Below are positions 44,919 to 57,772 of a stretch of 64,000 bases of DNA, one piece after another. The translations under genes and the position numbers were made by a program. Each line of letters begins with the position of its first letter. The stretch's first letter is position 1. A model generated the notes under the pieces. It made no database searches. It was not told the DNA's origin and was given only the letters and a program-made list of their open reading frames with translations. Source of the stretch: Neobacillus niacini NBRC 15566 (GTDB taxonomy: Bacteria; Bacillota; Bacilli; Bacillales; Cytobacillaceae); NCBI RefSeq assembly GCF_001591505.1, contig NZ_BCVA01000015.1:1-64000 (forward strand). Reading direction: 5' to 3'.

Positions 44919-46376
44919 ATGAAGAGGCGAAGTAAAATTTTCGGTGTTATCATGATTTTATTTATGCTAGTACTAGCAGGCTGTCAAAATGAGAGTTCTT
45001 CGACAGAAGCCGGAAGTGGGAAAAGTGAAGAGAAGGAAGTAACCATTAAATTATTTTCTGCACATGGACAATTTAGAAATGGTCAATACGGATATGAACG
45101 AATCCAGGAATTTATGAAGAAGCATCCAAATATTAAGGTAGAAGTCACATATGCACACGGTAAAAATTGGGACGATACATTTTTAGCATTGGCATCCTCT
45201 AACGAACTGCCTGATATTATTCAGCCTACAGGAAATTTTCTGATCGGTGACTTAGTTCAAAATGGCTGGGTGCAGCCGTTAGATGCACATTTTGATATTA
45301 AAGATCGTTTTCCAAATGAAGTTTTTGTTGAAGGGGTTAACATGCTTGATGGTAAGATTTACTCCTATCCAAGAATTAGTCCAAAGAGTGGATCATTCAT
45401 GCTTTACCATACAGACTTAATGGAAGAAGCAGGTTTAGACCCGGCAAGTCCACCGAAGAATTGGGACGAGCTATTGGAAATGGGCAAGCAAGTAACAGAA
45501 AAGGTTGATGGTGTTTATGGCTTTGCAATCCCATTGAAGGATAGTGCAGCCGCACATACTCTCCTTCTTGCACGTACTCTTCAGCCAACATTGGATGGAG
45601 AAGGATTTGATTTTCAAAAAGGAAGATATGACTTAGACTCTGAAAATGTCGTTAAAGCGATAGAATTTTTGTTAAAGATGAAAGATGCAGGAATCGTGCA
45701 CCCCAACTCACCTACGTTAGGATTACTAGATTATCAGGGATTGTTTGCGAACAAGCAGGCTGCCTTTGGATTTAATGCACAATGGATTGTTCGTGTAAAT
45801 CAGCATGAACTGGGTGGAGTAGAAGACTATAACGTGGCAGAAATTCCAGTCTTAAAAGAAGGAGATCGTTTGTATCAGGGAGTTGTCCCTGGAACCTATG
45901 ACGCCTATTTAACAAAATCAACCAAACATCCAAAAGAAGCTGCAGAGTTGTTAAAGTGGCTAACTTCCAAGGAAGACTATTATGTTGGTCAAATGAAGAA
46001 GGATTTATTGCTTCCGCCACATCCAGATTTAATTCAAGATGAAAGCAATTATTCAAGTGAGCAATTAAAGAAAATGGCTCAAATCTTGGAAGACACTGTC
46101 GTGTATCGTCCGGTTTATGAAAGTAATCCAGGTGCATTTGAAGCTAAAAAAATCGAAAAAACCATGGCTCCTCCAAGGCTGCAATTAAATGATATTATCA
46201 TCGGTGCGTATATTGGAGAAATGAAAGACTGGAAAAAAGAATTAACAAAATTAAATGACGCATTAAATACACGTCTGGATGAGGCAATCAAAAAGGCCGC
46301 AGCAGAAGGACAAGATGTATCAAGAGATGATTTAACATTCCCTAATTTCGATGGTAAATCGAATTATAATCAATAG
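44919..46376 (+). CDS. Sugar ABC importer 3, binding lipoprotein
   Basis: 485 residues. Lipoprotein signal with lipobox LAGC (Cys22). Solute-binding protein features include IKLFSAHGQFRNGQYGYERI, LPDIIQPTGNFLIGDLVQNG and a lysine-rich C-terminal helix (DALNTRLDEAIKKAAAEGQD). It feeds the permeases at 46436-48312. The downstream sulfatase, GH2 and GH29 genes suggest a fucosylated or sulfated galactoside, but the ligand is unknown. GGGGTGGG precedes the ATG. Confidence 0.9.
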   Translation: MKRRSKIFGVIMILFMLVLAGCQNESSSTEAGSGKSEEKEVTIKLFSAHGQFRNGQYGYERIQEFMKKHPNIKVEVTYAHGKNWDDTFLALASSNELPDIIQPTGNFLIGDLVQNGWVQPLDAHFDIKDRFPNEVFVEGVNMLDGKIYSYPRISPKSGSFMLYHTDLMEEAGLDPASPPKNWDELLEMGKQVTEKVDGVYGFAIPLKDSAAAHTLLLARTLQPTLDGEGFDFQKGRYDLDSENVVKAIEFLLKMKDAGIVHPNSPTLGLLDYQGLFANKQAAFGFNAQWIVRVNQHELGGVEDYNVAEIPVLKEGDRLYQGVVPGTYDAYLTKSTKHPKEAAELLKWLTSKEDYYVGQMKKDLLLPPHPDLIQDESNYSSEQLKKMAQILEDTVVYRPVYESNPGAFEAKKIEKTMAPPRLQLNDIIIGAYIGEMKDWKKELTKLNDALNTRLDEAIKKAAAEGQDVSRDDLTFPNFDGKSNYNQ

Positions 46377-46390
46377 TTACTAAAATCTGT

Positions 46391-46418
46391 GCTCCTCCAA
46401 ATAATTTTTTGGAGGGGC
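46391..46418 (+). terminator. Intra-operon hairpin after binding protein 3
   Basis: GCTCCTCCAAA pairs with TTTGGAGGGGC. No T tract follows, so it is likely an attenuating or message-stabilising hairpin, as in importer 1. Confidence 0.6.
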
Positions 46419-46435
46419 ATTTAGGGGGAGGCACT

Positions 46436-47410
46436 ATGATTTCAAAATCTACTATTTCGGAACAAAAGCTTGTATCAAATGAACTAGAACGAAAAACGAG
46501 GAAAAAAAGTGGATTGAAACGGAAGCATTATATGTGGTGTTACTTGTTTTTAGCACCTCAGATTATTTTGTACCTTACTTTTACTCTATGGCCAATTATT
46601 GGAAGCTATTATTTTGCATTTTTTAATTGGAACGGAATAGGATGGCCAACAGAAATTGTCGGCTGGGAAAACTTTGTCGAGGTTTTAAAAGATTCCTATT
46701 TTTGGAATGCATTTAAGAATAGTTTTGTTTATACCTTTTTCCTAGTCATTATTGTTGTCCCAACTAGTTTAATTGTTGCCCTCATTTTAAATAGTCCCAA
46801 GCTTTATGGTGCTGCATTTTTTAGAACCTTATTTTTTCTTCCGGTTGTTTTAACGATGTCGATTGTCGGTATTATTATGCAGAATATGTTTGCTTTTGAG
46901 GGTGGATTTATGAATGAAATTCTTCTTTCAATGAATATCATCGACGATCCTATTAATTGGCTGGGAGGACCTAACCTGGCGATGACCTCCGTCGTGATCG
47001 TCGGTGTTTGGAAGGGATTTGGAATTAAGGTAATTTATTGGTTAGCGGGATTACAAACCCTGCCAAAGGATATCTATGAGGCAGCTAAAATTGATGGGGC
47101 CAATCTTATTCAACAATTTGTGTATATCACCGTTCCTCTTCTTATTCCATTTCTTATTGTCATCACTTTTTTCCAAACCGTTTGGGCCTTTAATGTGTTC
47201 GATTTAGTCAAAACCTTTACAAATGGCGGGCCTTTATTTGGCACAGATATGGTACCCTTATATATTTATCGTTATGCTTTTGAAATGGATGGAGGGCTGC
47301 CAAGAATGGGGTTTGCTTCAGCTGCGGGGATTGTTTATGGGATGGCAACGATGGTTATTACCCTAATACTTGGTGCTCTAGTGCGTAAATATGGGAAAAA
47401 TCGCTACTGA
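46436..47410 (+). CDS. Sugar ABC importer 3, permease (MalF type)
   Basis: About 324 residues: a ~35-residue basic N-terminus, then six membrane helices. The EAA loop is KDIYEAAKIDGANLIQQFVY. YLFLAPQIILYLTFTLWPII is the usual start of helix 1. The ATG at 46436, six bases after AGGGGGAGG, is the chosen start; a TTG at 46409 would read through the hairpin. It pairs with the next permease. Confidence 0.9.
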   Translation: MISKSTISEQKLVSNELERKTRKKSGLKRKHYMWCYLFLAPQIILYLTFTLWPIIGSYYFAFFNWNGIGWPTEIVGWENFVEVLKDSYFWNAFKNSFVYTFFLVIIVVPTSLIVALILNSPKLYGAAFFRTLFFLPVVLTMSIVGIIMQNMFAFEGGFMNEILLSMNIIDDPINWLGGPNLAMTSVVIVGVWKGFGIKVIYWLAGLQTLPKDIYEAAKIDGANLIQQFVYITVPLLIPFLIVITFFQTVWAFNVFDLVKTFTNGGPLFGTDMVPLYIYRYAFEMDGGLPRMGFASAAGIVYGMATMVITLILGALVRKYGKNRY

Positions 47411-47430
47411 GCGTAATGGAGGTAAATGTT

Positions 47431-48312
47431 ATGAAACGAAGAAAACTCATTCGGTTTTTGTTTCATTTTGTTTTTCTAGTGTTAACTCTTGCATGGGTTT
47501 ATCCATTAATTTGGACAGTTAGTTCTTCATTAAAAACAAATCGAGAAATGTTTAGCGGCAGTGTAAAGTTATTCCCTGATAAGTTTGAGTGGAGTTTTCT
47601 CCTGCCATCCAATTGGGGCCAACTTGAGGAAATATTGCAATTTGATAATTATAGCCGAGCTTGGTATATAGCGAATTTCAGTCAATATTTTATTAATACA
47701 CTTTTATTTACTTTCGCGGTTGTCATCATTGTTATTACCCTTTGTGCTTTAACAGGATATGTATTAGGCCGATACGATTTTCCAGGTAAATTTTTAATTA
47801 TGGGTGCGATTATCGCCACCATGTTTATTCCAGCAGGATATACGATTATCCCCTTATGGCAATTAATAAATGCTTTAGGACTTGGTAAATCAATGGCTGG
47901 TCTTGTATTAGCTGAAGCAGGGGGTACTCATGTACTTTATATACTGCTATTTACAGCATTTTTCTCTAGAATACCAAAGGAGTTGGAAGAAGCTAGTCAG
48001 ATTGATGGAGCTGGCTTTGTAAGAACATTTTTTACGATTATGCTTCCATTAGCTAAACCAGTTATTGCAACTACATTTATTTTACAGTTTATCAATAGTT
48101 GGAATAGTTTCTTTGTCCCGCTTGTCTTCACTATCCATCGCCCTGATTTAAGAACGCTGGGGGTAGGTATGTATTCTTTTGTTGAAGACAACAGCAGTGA
48201 TTTAGCTGCAATGGCCGCCGGAGCAACGATATCATTTATTCCGATTGTTGTTATTTTCCTCATTTTCCAAAAGTATTTTGTCGATGGAATTGCAGGTTCA
48301 GTTAAAGGTTAA
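47431..48312 (+). CDS. Sugar ABC importer 3, permease (MalG type)
   Basis: About 293 residues, six membrane helices. The EAA loop is KELEEASQIDGAGFVRTFFT and the C-terminus FVDGIAGSVKG is typical. GGAGG 8 nt before the ATG at 47431 sets the start. Three bases are left between the first permease's stop and the earliest in-frame ATG, so the two genes are tightly linked. No ATPase gene follows; the sulfatase comes next after 14 bp. Confidence 0.9.
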   Translation: MKRRKLIRFLFHFVFLVLTLAWVYPLIWTVSSSLKTNREMFSGSVKLFPDKFEWSFLLPSNWGQLEEILQFDNYSRAWYIANFSQYFINTLLFTFAVVIIVITLCALTGYVLGRYDFPGKFLIMGAIIATMFIPAGYTIIPLWQLINALGLGKSMAGLVLAEAGGTHVLYILLFTAFFSRIPKELEEASQIDGAGFVRTFFTIMLPLAKPVIATTFILQFINSWNSFFVPLVFTIHRPDLRTLGVGMYSFVEDNSSDLAAMAAGATISFIPIVVIFLIFQKYFVDGIAGSVKG

Positions 48313-48326
48313 GGTGGAGGAGAAAA

Positions 48327-49778
48327 ATGAAGCCAAATGTTTTATTGATCATGGTCGATCAAATGAGATTTGATTGTTTAAGTTCTGCCGGTCATCCAAT
48401 TGTTGAAACGCCAAATCTTGACCAGCTGGCAGCGGAGGGTGTCACATTTGGGAATGCTTACTCTGCAACGCCGACATGTGTCCCAGCCCGTGCAGCAGTA
48501 TTAACAGGTATGTCGCAAGTGTCAACTGGACGGGTGGGGTATCAGGACCGAGTGCCTTGGGATTACCCGCATATGTTGCCGGAAGAAATGAGCCGTGCCG
48601 GTTACCATACTCAATGCGTAGGGAAAATGCATGTGTATCCATCCAGAAATTTATGTGGTTTTCACAATGTCATTTTACATGACGGCTATTTGCATCATAA
48701 TCGTTTTAAAAACACGCCATACCAAGAGTCGTTTGAACAAACAGATGACTATTTACCTTGGCTTAGAGAGCGGCTTGGCGGTCATCGCGATTTAACGGAT
48801 ATTGGTTTGGATTGTAATGCTTCTGCGATGAGCCGTCCTTGGCATTTGCCGGAAGAGTTTCATCCAACGAACTGGGTTGTTACCCAATCGATTGACTTCT
48901 TGAGACGCAGGGACCCAAGAAAACCATTTTTCTTAAAAATGTCATTTGTCCGCCCGCATCCACCGTTCGATCCGCCCCCAGCCTATTTTGATTACTATAT
49001 GAGTAAAGAAATAGATGAACCAGTGATTGGAACATGGGCAGCTGAAGATGAGGCGGGATTAGGACTGCTACCCACTACAAGAAGAGGTGTGGTTCCGAAA
49101 CAGCGCCTTAAACGTGCTCGGGCCGCTTACTATGCATTAATTGCCCATCTGGATGATCAAATTGGCCGTTTTATTCAGGCAATGATTGAATATCAGGTTT
49201 ATCAGAATACAGTCATTTTATTTGTCTCTGACCATGGGGAACTGTTGGGGGATCATCATTTTCTGGCGAAATCTCTGGCTTATGAAGGCAGTGCGAAAAT
49301 ACCTTTTATCCTTTCTGACCCTGGAAATCAGCTTGGGATCCAAAAGGGCACAACCTGTGACAACATCATTGAACTGCGCGATATTATGCCGACTTTATTA
49401 GAGGCAGCCGAGGCTCCGGTACCTGAAACGGTAGAGGGGAAAAGTGTTATTCCGCTTGCAAGAGGTATGGAAACAGAATGGAGACCTTACCTTCATGGGG
49501 AGCATGCATTTGGTGATTTATCCCATCATTATATCGTAAACGGTAAGGAGAAATATATTTGGTATTCACAAACAGGTGTAGAACAGTATTTTGATCTAGC
49601 AAATGACCCGAAAGAGATTCATAACTTAAGTCAAGACCATAGGTATTCAGAGAAGGCAGCATACTTAAGAGATATTCTCATGCAAGAACTAAAAGGAAGA
49701 GAAGAAGGATACAGCGATGGAACACAGCTGATTATTGGCTGTCAGCCGGAGGCAGTGTTGAATAATGATAATAAATAA
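48327..49778 (+). CDS. Type I sulfatase, cytosolic
   Basis: 483 residues. The N-terminus PNVLLIMVDQMRFD supplies the metal Asp, and TCVPARAAVLTG is the C-x-P-x-R site (Cys51) that must be converted to formylglycine. GKMHVYP, SDHGELLGDH (second metal site) and the C-terminal ENGKEKYIWY-like sheet are present. It removes sulfate from a sugar. There is no signal peptide, so it acts in the cytosol on imported material. No formylglycine-generating enzyme or anaerobic maturase is in the window. It is the fourth gene of the importer 3 operon. Confidence 0.9.
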   Translation: MKPNVLLIMVDQMRFDCLSSAGHPIVETPNLDQLAAEGVTFGNAYSATPTCVPARAAVLTGMSQVSTGRVGYQDRVPWDYPHMLPEEMSRAGYHTQCVGKMHVYPSRNLCGFHNVILHDGYLHHNRFKNTPYQESFEQTDDYLPWLRERLGGHRDLTDIGLDCNASAMSRPWHLPEEFHPTNWVVTQSIDFLRRRDPRKPFFLKMSFVRPHPPFDPPPAYFDYYMSKEIDEPVIGTWAAEDEAGLGLLPTTRRGVVPKQRLKRARAAYYALIAHLDDQIGRFIQAMIEYQVYQNTVILFVSDHGELLGDHHFLAKSLAYEGSAKIPFILSDPGNQLGIQKGTTCDNIIELRDIMPTLLEAAEAPVPETVEGKSVIPLARGMETEWRPYLHGEHAFGDLSHHYIVNGKEKYIWYSQTGVEQYFDLANDPKEIHNLSQDHRYSEKAAYLRDILMQELKGREEGYSDGTQLIIGCQPEAVLNNDNK

Positions 49779-49800
49779 TAGAACTCGCCCGAGTTCTATT
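49777..49800 (+). terminator. Hairpin after the sulfatase gene
   Basis: AATAGAACTC pairs with GAGTTCTATT across a 4-nt loop, with a mixed A/T tail. Probable end of the importer 3 operon. Confidence 0.6.
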
Positions 49801-50032
49801 ATCTATTATTAAGTTTTCCATTTATAAAGGATACCGTATTATCGGGAACAATATAAAATAATAAGACATTTTTAGTGAGTAATAGAAATATTTTAATAAA
49901 GTCCGAAATTCCAATAAATCTAACGGAATATGATGCTATTCTTTGGAGGAGTAGGTGTAAGGGTTTTCAAAAGGTGTGAGCCTGAGAAAATACCATAATT
50001 CAAAAAACAGAAACTTTTTGGAGGTATTCTGA

Positions 50033-53242
<3,210 letters not shown>

Positions 53243-53283
53243 AGGAACAAACTGTAAGTGAAAGAATGTTTTTATAGTAAATA

Positions 53284-53314
53284 AAGCGTAAGTTGCTGCA
53301 ACTTACGCTTTTTT
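53284..53314 (+). terminator. Terminator of the GH2 gene
   Basis: 12-bp perfect stem AAGCGTAAGTTG / CAACTTACGCTT with a 3-nt loop and T6. Confidence 0.93.
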
Positions 53315-53389
53315 ACTAAGTTATTTATTCATTTTATTAAGGAAAACAGCATAAATGGAATTCTCCAACATTTAAAAGAGGTGGATAAA

Positions 53390-54628
53390 TTGGAAAAAGT
53401 TAAACTTGCGCTGCCTACCGAGGATCAAGTTGCTTGGCAGAATTTAGACCTAGGAGTTTTTTGTCACTTTGGAATCAATACCTTTTGCGATCAAGAATGG
53501 GGGGAAGGCAAAGATTCCCCGCAATTGTTTAATCCAAAGGAATTAGATGCAGGACAATGGGTCAAGCTTGCCAAGGATGCAGGATTTAACTACTTTATAT
53601 TAACAGCAAAACACCATGATGGTTTTTGCCTTTGGCCAACTGCGACTACGGATTATTCAGTAAAATCTAGTCCTTGGAAGGACGGAAAAGGTGATATCGT
53701 ACGTGAATGTGCAGAGGCCTGTCAAAAGGAAGGTATGCACTTTGGCGTCTACCTTTCACCATGGGACCGGCATGAACCTTGTTATTCGGATATTGAGGCC
53801 TATGATGATTTTTATTGTCAGCAGCTGACAGAGTTGATGACACAGTATGGTCCATTAATAGAAGTTTGGTTTGATGGAGCAGGATCAGAAGGAAGAAAAT
53901 ATAACTGGGAAAGAATTATTGGGATTGTAAAGCAATATCAACCGAATGCGATGATCTTTAATATGGGGCAGCCAACCATTAGATGGGTGGGTAACGAAGA
54001 GGGGGTGGCACCATATCCTTCGTGGAATACAGAAAGTGCAGCAAGAATCAGTATGTTTTCTAATGAGAAAGTAGCATGGCTGCCAGGGACACCAGAATGG
54101 CTCCCGGCAGAATGCGATGTTCCGATTCGAAAAAGCCATTGGTTTTGGCACCCTAACGATGAAGATAGTTTACTATCATTGGATGAGTTAATGCAAATCT
54201 ACTATCAGTCAGTAGGACATGGGACCAATTTATTGTTAAATGTTTCCCCTGATGACCGGGGATTGATTCCTGAAGCCGATGCGAAAAGACTATTAGAATT
54301 TGGCAGTGAAATAAAAAGAAGATTTTCCAATCCACTAGGAAGGATATCAGGGAGTGGAAATGAACTAGTCTTAGAGTTAGAGAAAGAAACGTCCATCGAT
54401 CATATCCTATTAATGGAAGATATTGCATGGGGGGAACGTGTCAGGAAATTTGAAATAGAAGCTTATTTTGATGAAAAGTGGGTCACAATTGCAGCGGGTT
54501 CTGCCATTGGTCATCGGTTTATTAAACAAATAACTCCTGTAACGGCTCAAAAATTAAAACTTAACATACTAGAATCGGTAGAAAATCCTATATTAGGAGA
54601 GTTCTCCTGTTACGATTCAGAAGAGTAA
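53390..54628 (+). CDS. Alpha-L-fucosidase, glycoside hydrolase family 29
   Basis: About 412 residues. LGVFCHFGINTF, FILTAKHHDGFCLWPT and HFGVYLSPWDRH are GH29 landmarks. The nucleophile is Asp162 in VWFDGA. GHGTNLLLNVSPDDRGLIPEAD closes the barrel, and a short C-terminal beta domain follows. It is cytosolic, with no signal peptide. The TTG at 53390, preceded by AAGAGGTGG, is the likely start; a GTG at 53381 lies inside the ribosome site. It begins a run of genes that includes two oxidoreductases and two isomerases, which could process the released sugar. Confidence 0.92.
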   Translation: MEKVKLALPTEDQVAWQNLDLGVFCHFGINTFCDQEWGEGKDSPQLFNPKELDAGQWVKLAKDAGFNYFILTAKHHDGFCLWPTATTDYSVKSSPWKDGKGDIVRECAEACQKEGMHFGVYLSPWDRHEPCYSDIEAYDDFYCQQLTELMTQYGPLIEVWFDGAGSEGRKYNWERIIGIVKQYQPNAMIFNMGQPTIRWVGNEEGVAPYPSWNTESAARISMFSNEKVAWLPGTPEWLPAECDVPIRKSHWFWHPNDEDSLLSLDELMQIYYQSVGHGTNLLLNVSPDDRGLIPEADAKRLLEFGSEIKRRFSNPLGRISGSGNELVLELEKETSIDHILLMEDIAWGERVRKFEIEAYFDEKWVTIAAGSAIGHRFIKQITPVTAQKLKLNILESVENPILGEFSCYDSEE

Positions 54629-54737
54629 AAGATCAGTAAAGCTTAAATTGCCTCAAGCATAGTTAGAGAATATTAGCAGCATGTTTGTAAGAGATACAGG
54701 CCACATTTTGTCATGATTTTTAAGAGGGGGCGGACCT

Positions 54738-55739
54738 TTGAAAAAGGTAAGAGTAGGATTTGTCGGGGCAGGCGGAATTGCCAATGTTCACCTGCAGCAT
54801 ATCAGTAAAAATGAAATGGCACAGGTAACCGCATTTTGTGATATTCATGAGAAAACAGCTTTGCTAAAAGCGCAGGAATATGGCGGGGCTGCTTACACGA
54901 AGGTGGATGAAATGCTTGAAAAAGAGCCGGTAGACGCGTTATTTATTTCGGTACCGCCCTTTGCTCACGGGGACATTGAAGAAAAGGCAGCACGAAAAGG
55001 AATTCACTTAATGGTCGAAAAACCATTGGGTCTCGACTATCAAAAGACAGCTAAAAAAGCAGAAATTATTAAACAATCAGGAATCATATGTGGGGTCGGC
55101 TATTGCTTACGCTACTTAGACACAGTAGCAAGGGCTAAGGAATATTTGCTTGATAAAAAACCAGCTATGGTCCGAGGTCATTATTTATCATCGTTTGTTA
55201 CTACGCCTTGGTACCGCGAATGGGAGAAATCTGGCGGTCAGCTAGTTGAGCAATCAACCCATATCGTTGACCTCGCCAGATACCTAGGCGGGGAGATAAA
55301 GCAGGTCTATGCCAATATGAGTCTGCAGGTTCATTCTGATGTTCCTAACATTACGATACCAGATGTAACCTCTATGAATTTCGTCTATGATTCAGGAGCG
55401 GTTGGCCATATCGACAGCACCTTTGCTCAATTTGACCACCGGACCGGAATGGAAGTTATGGGAGAAGATTTTCGGGTTGTCATCGATGGAGGAAATCTGA
55501 CTATTATCGAAAAAGATTCAACAATTAGCTTCAAGTCCGAGGTCGACTTTTACGAGGAACAAGACCGGATGTTTATTGAAGCTATTGTAAAAGGTGATCA
55601 GAATTTACTTTTATCCTCGTTTGAGGATGGCTTAAAGACGCTTGCAGTCACATTAGCCGCCAATCAATCGCATGAAAAAGGACTTCCGGTGAAAGTTTCT
55701 TCTATTACAAGTCCTAAGATAACCTGGGAGGTTAAATGA
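54738..55739 (+). CDS. Gfo/Idh/MocA oxidoreductase A
   Basis: 333 residues from a TTG start with GAGGGGGCGG upstream. VRVGFVGAGGIANVHLQH is the NAD(P) site, VEKPLG holds the catalytic Lys and GGQLVEQSTHIVDLARYL the catalytic His. It should oxidise or reduce a sugar or sugar derivative in the cytosol. It overlaps nothing but ends 1 bp before the next gene, an isomerase, so the two are almost certainly made together. Confidence 0.88.
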   Translation: MKKVRVGFVGAGGIANVHLQHISKNEMAQVTAFCDIHEKTALLKAQEYGGAAYTKVDEMLEKEPVDALFISVPPFAHGDIEEKAARKGIHLMVEKPLGLDYQKTAKKAEIIKQSGIICGVGYCLRYLDTVARAKEYLLDKKPAMVRGHYLSSFVTTPWYREWEKSGGQLVEQSTHIVDLARYLGGEIKQVYANMSLQVHSDVPNITIPDVTSMNFVYDSGAVGHIDSTFAQFDHRTGMEVMGEDFRVVIDGGNLTIIEKDSTISFKSEVDFYEEQDRMFIEAIVKGDQNLLLSSFEDGLKTLAVTLAANQSHEKGLPVKVSSITSPKITWEVK

Positions 55740-55740
55740 G

Positions 55741-56595
55741 ATGAAATTGGGTATTAGTTCATACAGTTTACAAGGGGCTATCAATTCGAAGGAAATGACG
55801 ATTTTAGATGTTGTTCAATGGGTCGCAGATCAAGGCGGGGAGCATGTGGAAATTGTTCCGATTGGGTTTAGTTTGGCGGATAATTTGCCATTAGCCGACG
55901 CAGTCCGCCAAAAAGCAGAAGCAGCAGGTATCGAAATCTCGAATTACGCTATCGGTGCTAATTTCTTGACTGACGATTTTGAAAAAGAAATCGAGCGGGT
56001 AAAACAGGAAGTCGATATCGCTCATCGCCTCGGTGTAAAGCTGATGAGGCATGATGTTGCTTGGAAGTCTCCAAACGAAATCTCGATTCGTGATTTTGAA
56101 AAGGATCTGCCAAAAATGACCGAAGCCTGCAGAATCATTGCTGATTATGCTGCACAATTTGATATTGTAACAAGCGTTGAGAATCACGGGTACTATGTTC
56201 AGGCAAGTGACCGGGTGCAGCGCCTGATACATGCGGTCGATAAGGAAAACTTTAAGACTACGTTAGATACTGGGAATTTCCTATGTGTTGACGAAGACCC
56301 AGTAGCGGCTGTTAAGAAAAATATATCGTACGCATCAATGGTTCATGTTAAAGATTTTTACCAAAGATCTTCTTCACTTGGTCTGGGAGAGGGCTGGTTC
56401 CCATCAAGCTCAGGCAAGTACTTAAGGGGTGCGATTACAGGGCATGGTGATATCAATTTGCCAGAAGTCTTAAAGATTATTAAACAATCAGGCTATGATG
56501 GCTATATTTCTATCGAATTTGAAGGAATGGAAGAATGTAAAAAAGCCGCAAAAATTAGTTTGGAAAATGTAAGAGGGATTTGGGAAGCTGTTTAG
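55741..56595 (+). CDS. Sugar phosphate isomerase/epimerase family protein A
   Basis: 284 residues, a xylose-isomerase-like TIM barrel. Metal ligands are visible in SVENHGYY, TLDTGNF, MVHVKDFY and ISIEFEG. Such enzymes isomerise, epimerise or carry out eliminations on keto sugars. The tight link to oxidoreductase A suggests that it acts on the keto product. GAGATG overlaps at the start: TGAGATG with the preceding stop. Confidence 0.85.
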   Translation: MKLGISSYSLQGAINSKEMTILDVVQWVADQGGEHVEIVPIGFSLADNLPLADAVRQKAEAAGIEISNYAIGANFLTDDFEKEIERVKQEVDIAHRLGVKLMRHDVAWKSPNEISIRDFEKDLPKMTEACRIIADYAAQFDIVTSVENHGYYVQASDRVQRLIHAVDKENFKTTLDTGNFLCVDEDPVAAVKKNISYASMVHVKDFYQRSSSLGLGEGWFPSSSGKYLRGAITGHGDINLPEVLKIIKQSGYDGYISIEFEGMEECKKAAKISLENVRGIWEAV

Positions 56596-56646
56596 TCAGA
56601 ATCATGTATCACCTTAAATAAGTCTTTGATCGAGGAGGATGAAAAT

Positions 56647-57726
56647 ATGGGTAAATTAAAAGTGGGTGTAATCGGGGCCGGTTCAATTTCAGATATGCAT
56701 TTTCAGTCTTATGCTAATAATGAAAAGACGGAAATTTATACTATTTGTGATCTTAATAAGCAGCGCGCAGAGGAAAAGAAGAATAAATACAATGCCGAAG
56801 TGGTTTATAACAACTATGAAGACTTAGTAAAGGACCCTCAAATTGATGCCCTGAGCATTTGTACATGGAATAATTCACATGCAGAAATTGCGATTGCTGC
56901 CTTGAATGCAGGCAAGCATGTTTTAGTTGAAAAACCACTATGTAAAACAGTGGAAGAAGCACTAAGGGTACAAGAAGCAGTTAAGATGAGCGGCAAAATC
57001 CTGCAGGTAGGTTTTGTCCGCAGATTTGGAACGAATACAAATGTTTTGAAATCTTTTATTGATTCTGGTGATCTTGGCGACATCTATTATGCAAAAGCCT
57101 CAATTTTAAGACGGTTAGGAAACCCTGGCGGCTGGTTTGCTGACAAGGAAAGATCAGGCGGCGGGCCTCTTATCGATATAGGAGTTCATATCATAGATTT
57201 ATGCTGGTATTTAATGGGGAAACCAAAAGTGAAATCTATAAGTGGCAATACTTATTCAAAGCTTGGAAATCGAGCGAACATTAAAAACCTTTCTTTTTAT
57301 CAAGCAGCAGATTATGACCCTAGTATCAATAAAGTGGAAGACCTAGCGAATGCCCTAATTCGTTTTGAAAATGGCGCTTCCTTAATGATCGATGTCAGCT
57401 TTACCCTTCACCTTAAGAAGGATGAAACGTCGATTAAGATCTTTGGTGATAAAGGCGGGGCGGAGATTGAACCAGAACTCGTTATTGTAACAGAAAAGAA
57501 TAATACGATCTTAAATGCACAGCCGCAAATTGATTCCTTGACCTTTGATTTTAATCAAGCCTTCCAAAATGAAATTAATCATTTCATTGCATGCTGCCAA
57601 GGGGAAGAGCAACCCATTAGTCCAGTCGAAGATGGTGTGGAATTGATGAAAATATTATGCGGTATCTATGAGTCTAGTGAAACAGGTAAGGAAATCACAT
57701 TTGATCGATCAAATGTGACCATATAG
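56647..57726 (+). CDS. Gfo/Idh/MocA oxidoreductase B
   Basis: About 359 residues. VGVIGAGSISDMHFQSY, VEKPLCKTVEEA and GGGPLIDIGVHIIDLCWYLM are the cofactor and catalytic motifs. It belongs to a different branch from oxidoreductase A. ATG 56647 has GAGGAGG 8 nt upstream; an in-frame start at 56626 lies before that site. It is followed by a second isomerase, repeating the dehydrogenase-isomerase order. Confidence 0.88.
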   Translation: MGKLKVGVIGAGSISDMHFQSYANNEKTEIYTICDLNKQRAEEKKNKYNAEVVYNNYEDLVKDPQIDALSICTWNNSHAEIAIAALNAGKHVLVEKPLCKTVEEALRVQEAVKMSGKILQVGFVRRFGTNTNVLKSFIDSGDLGDIYYAKASILRRLGNPGGWFADKERSGGGPLIDIGVHIIDLCWYLMGKPKVKSISGNTYSKLGNRANIKNLSFYQAADYDPSINKVEDLANALIRFENGASLMIDVSFTLHLKKDETSIKIFGDKGGAEIEPELVIVTEKNNTILNAQPQIDSLTFDFNQAFQNEINHFIACCQGEEQPISPVEDGVELMKILCGIYESSETGKEITFDRSNVTI

Positions 57727-57772
57727 AGGTTTCGTCGAAAAGGAATTAATTTTGGGATGAGGTGAATGGTTC

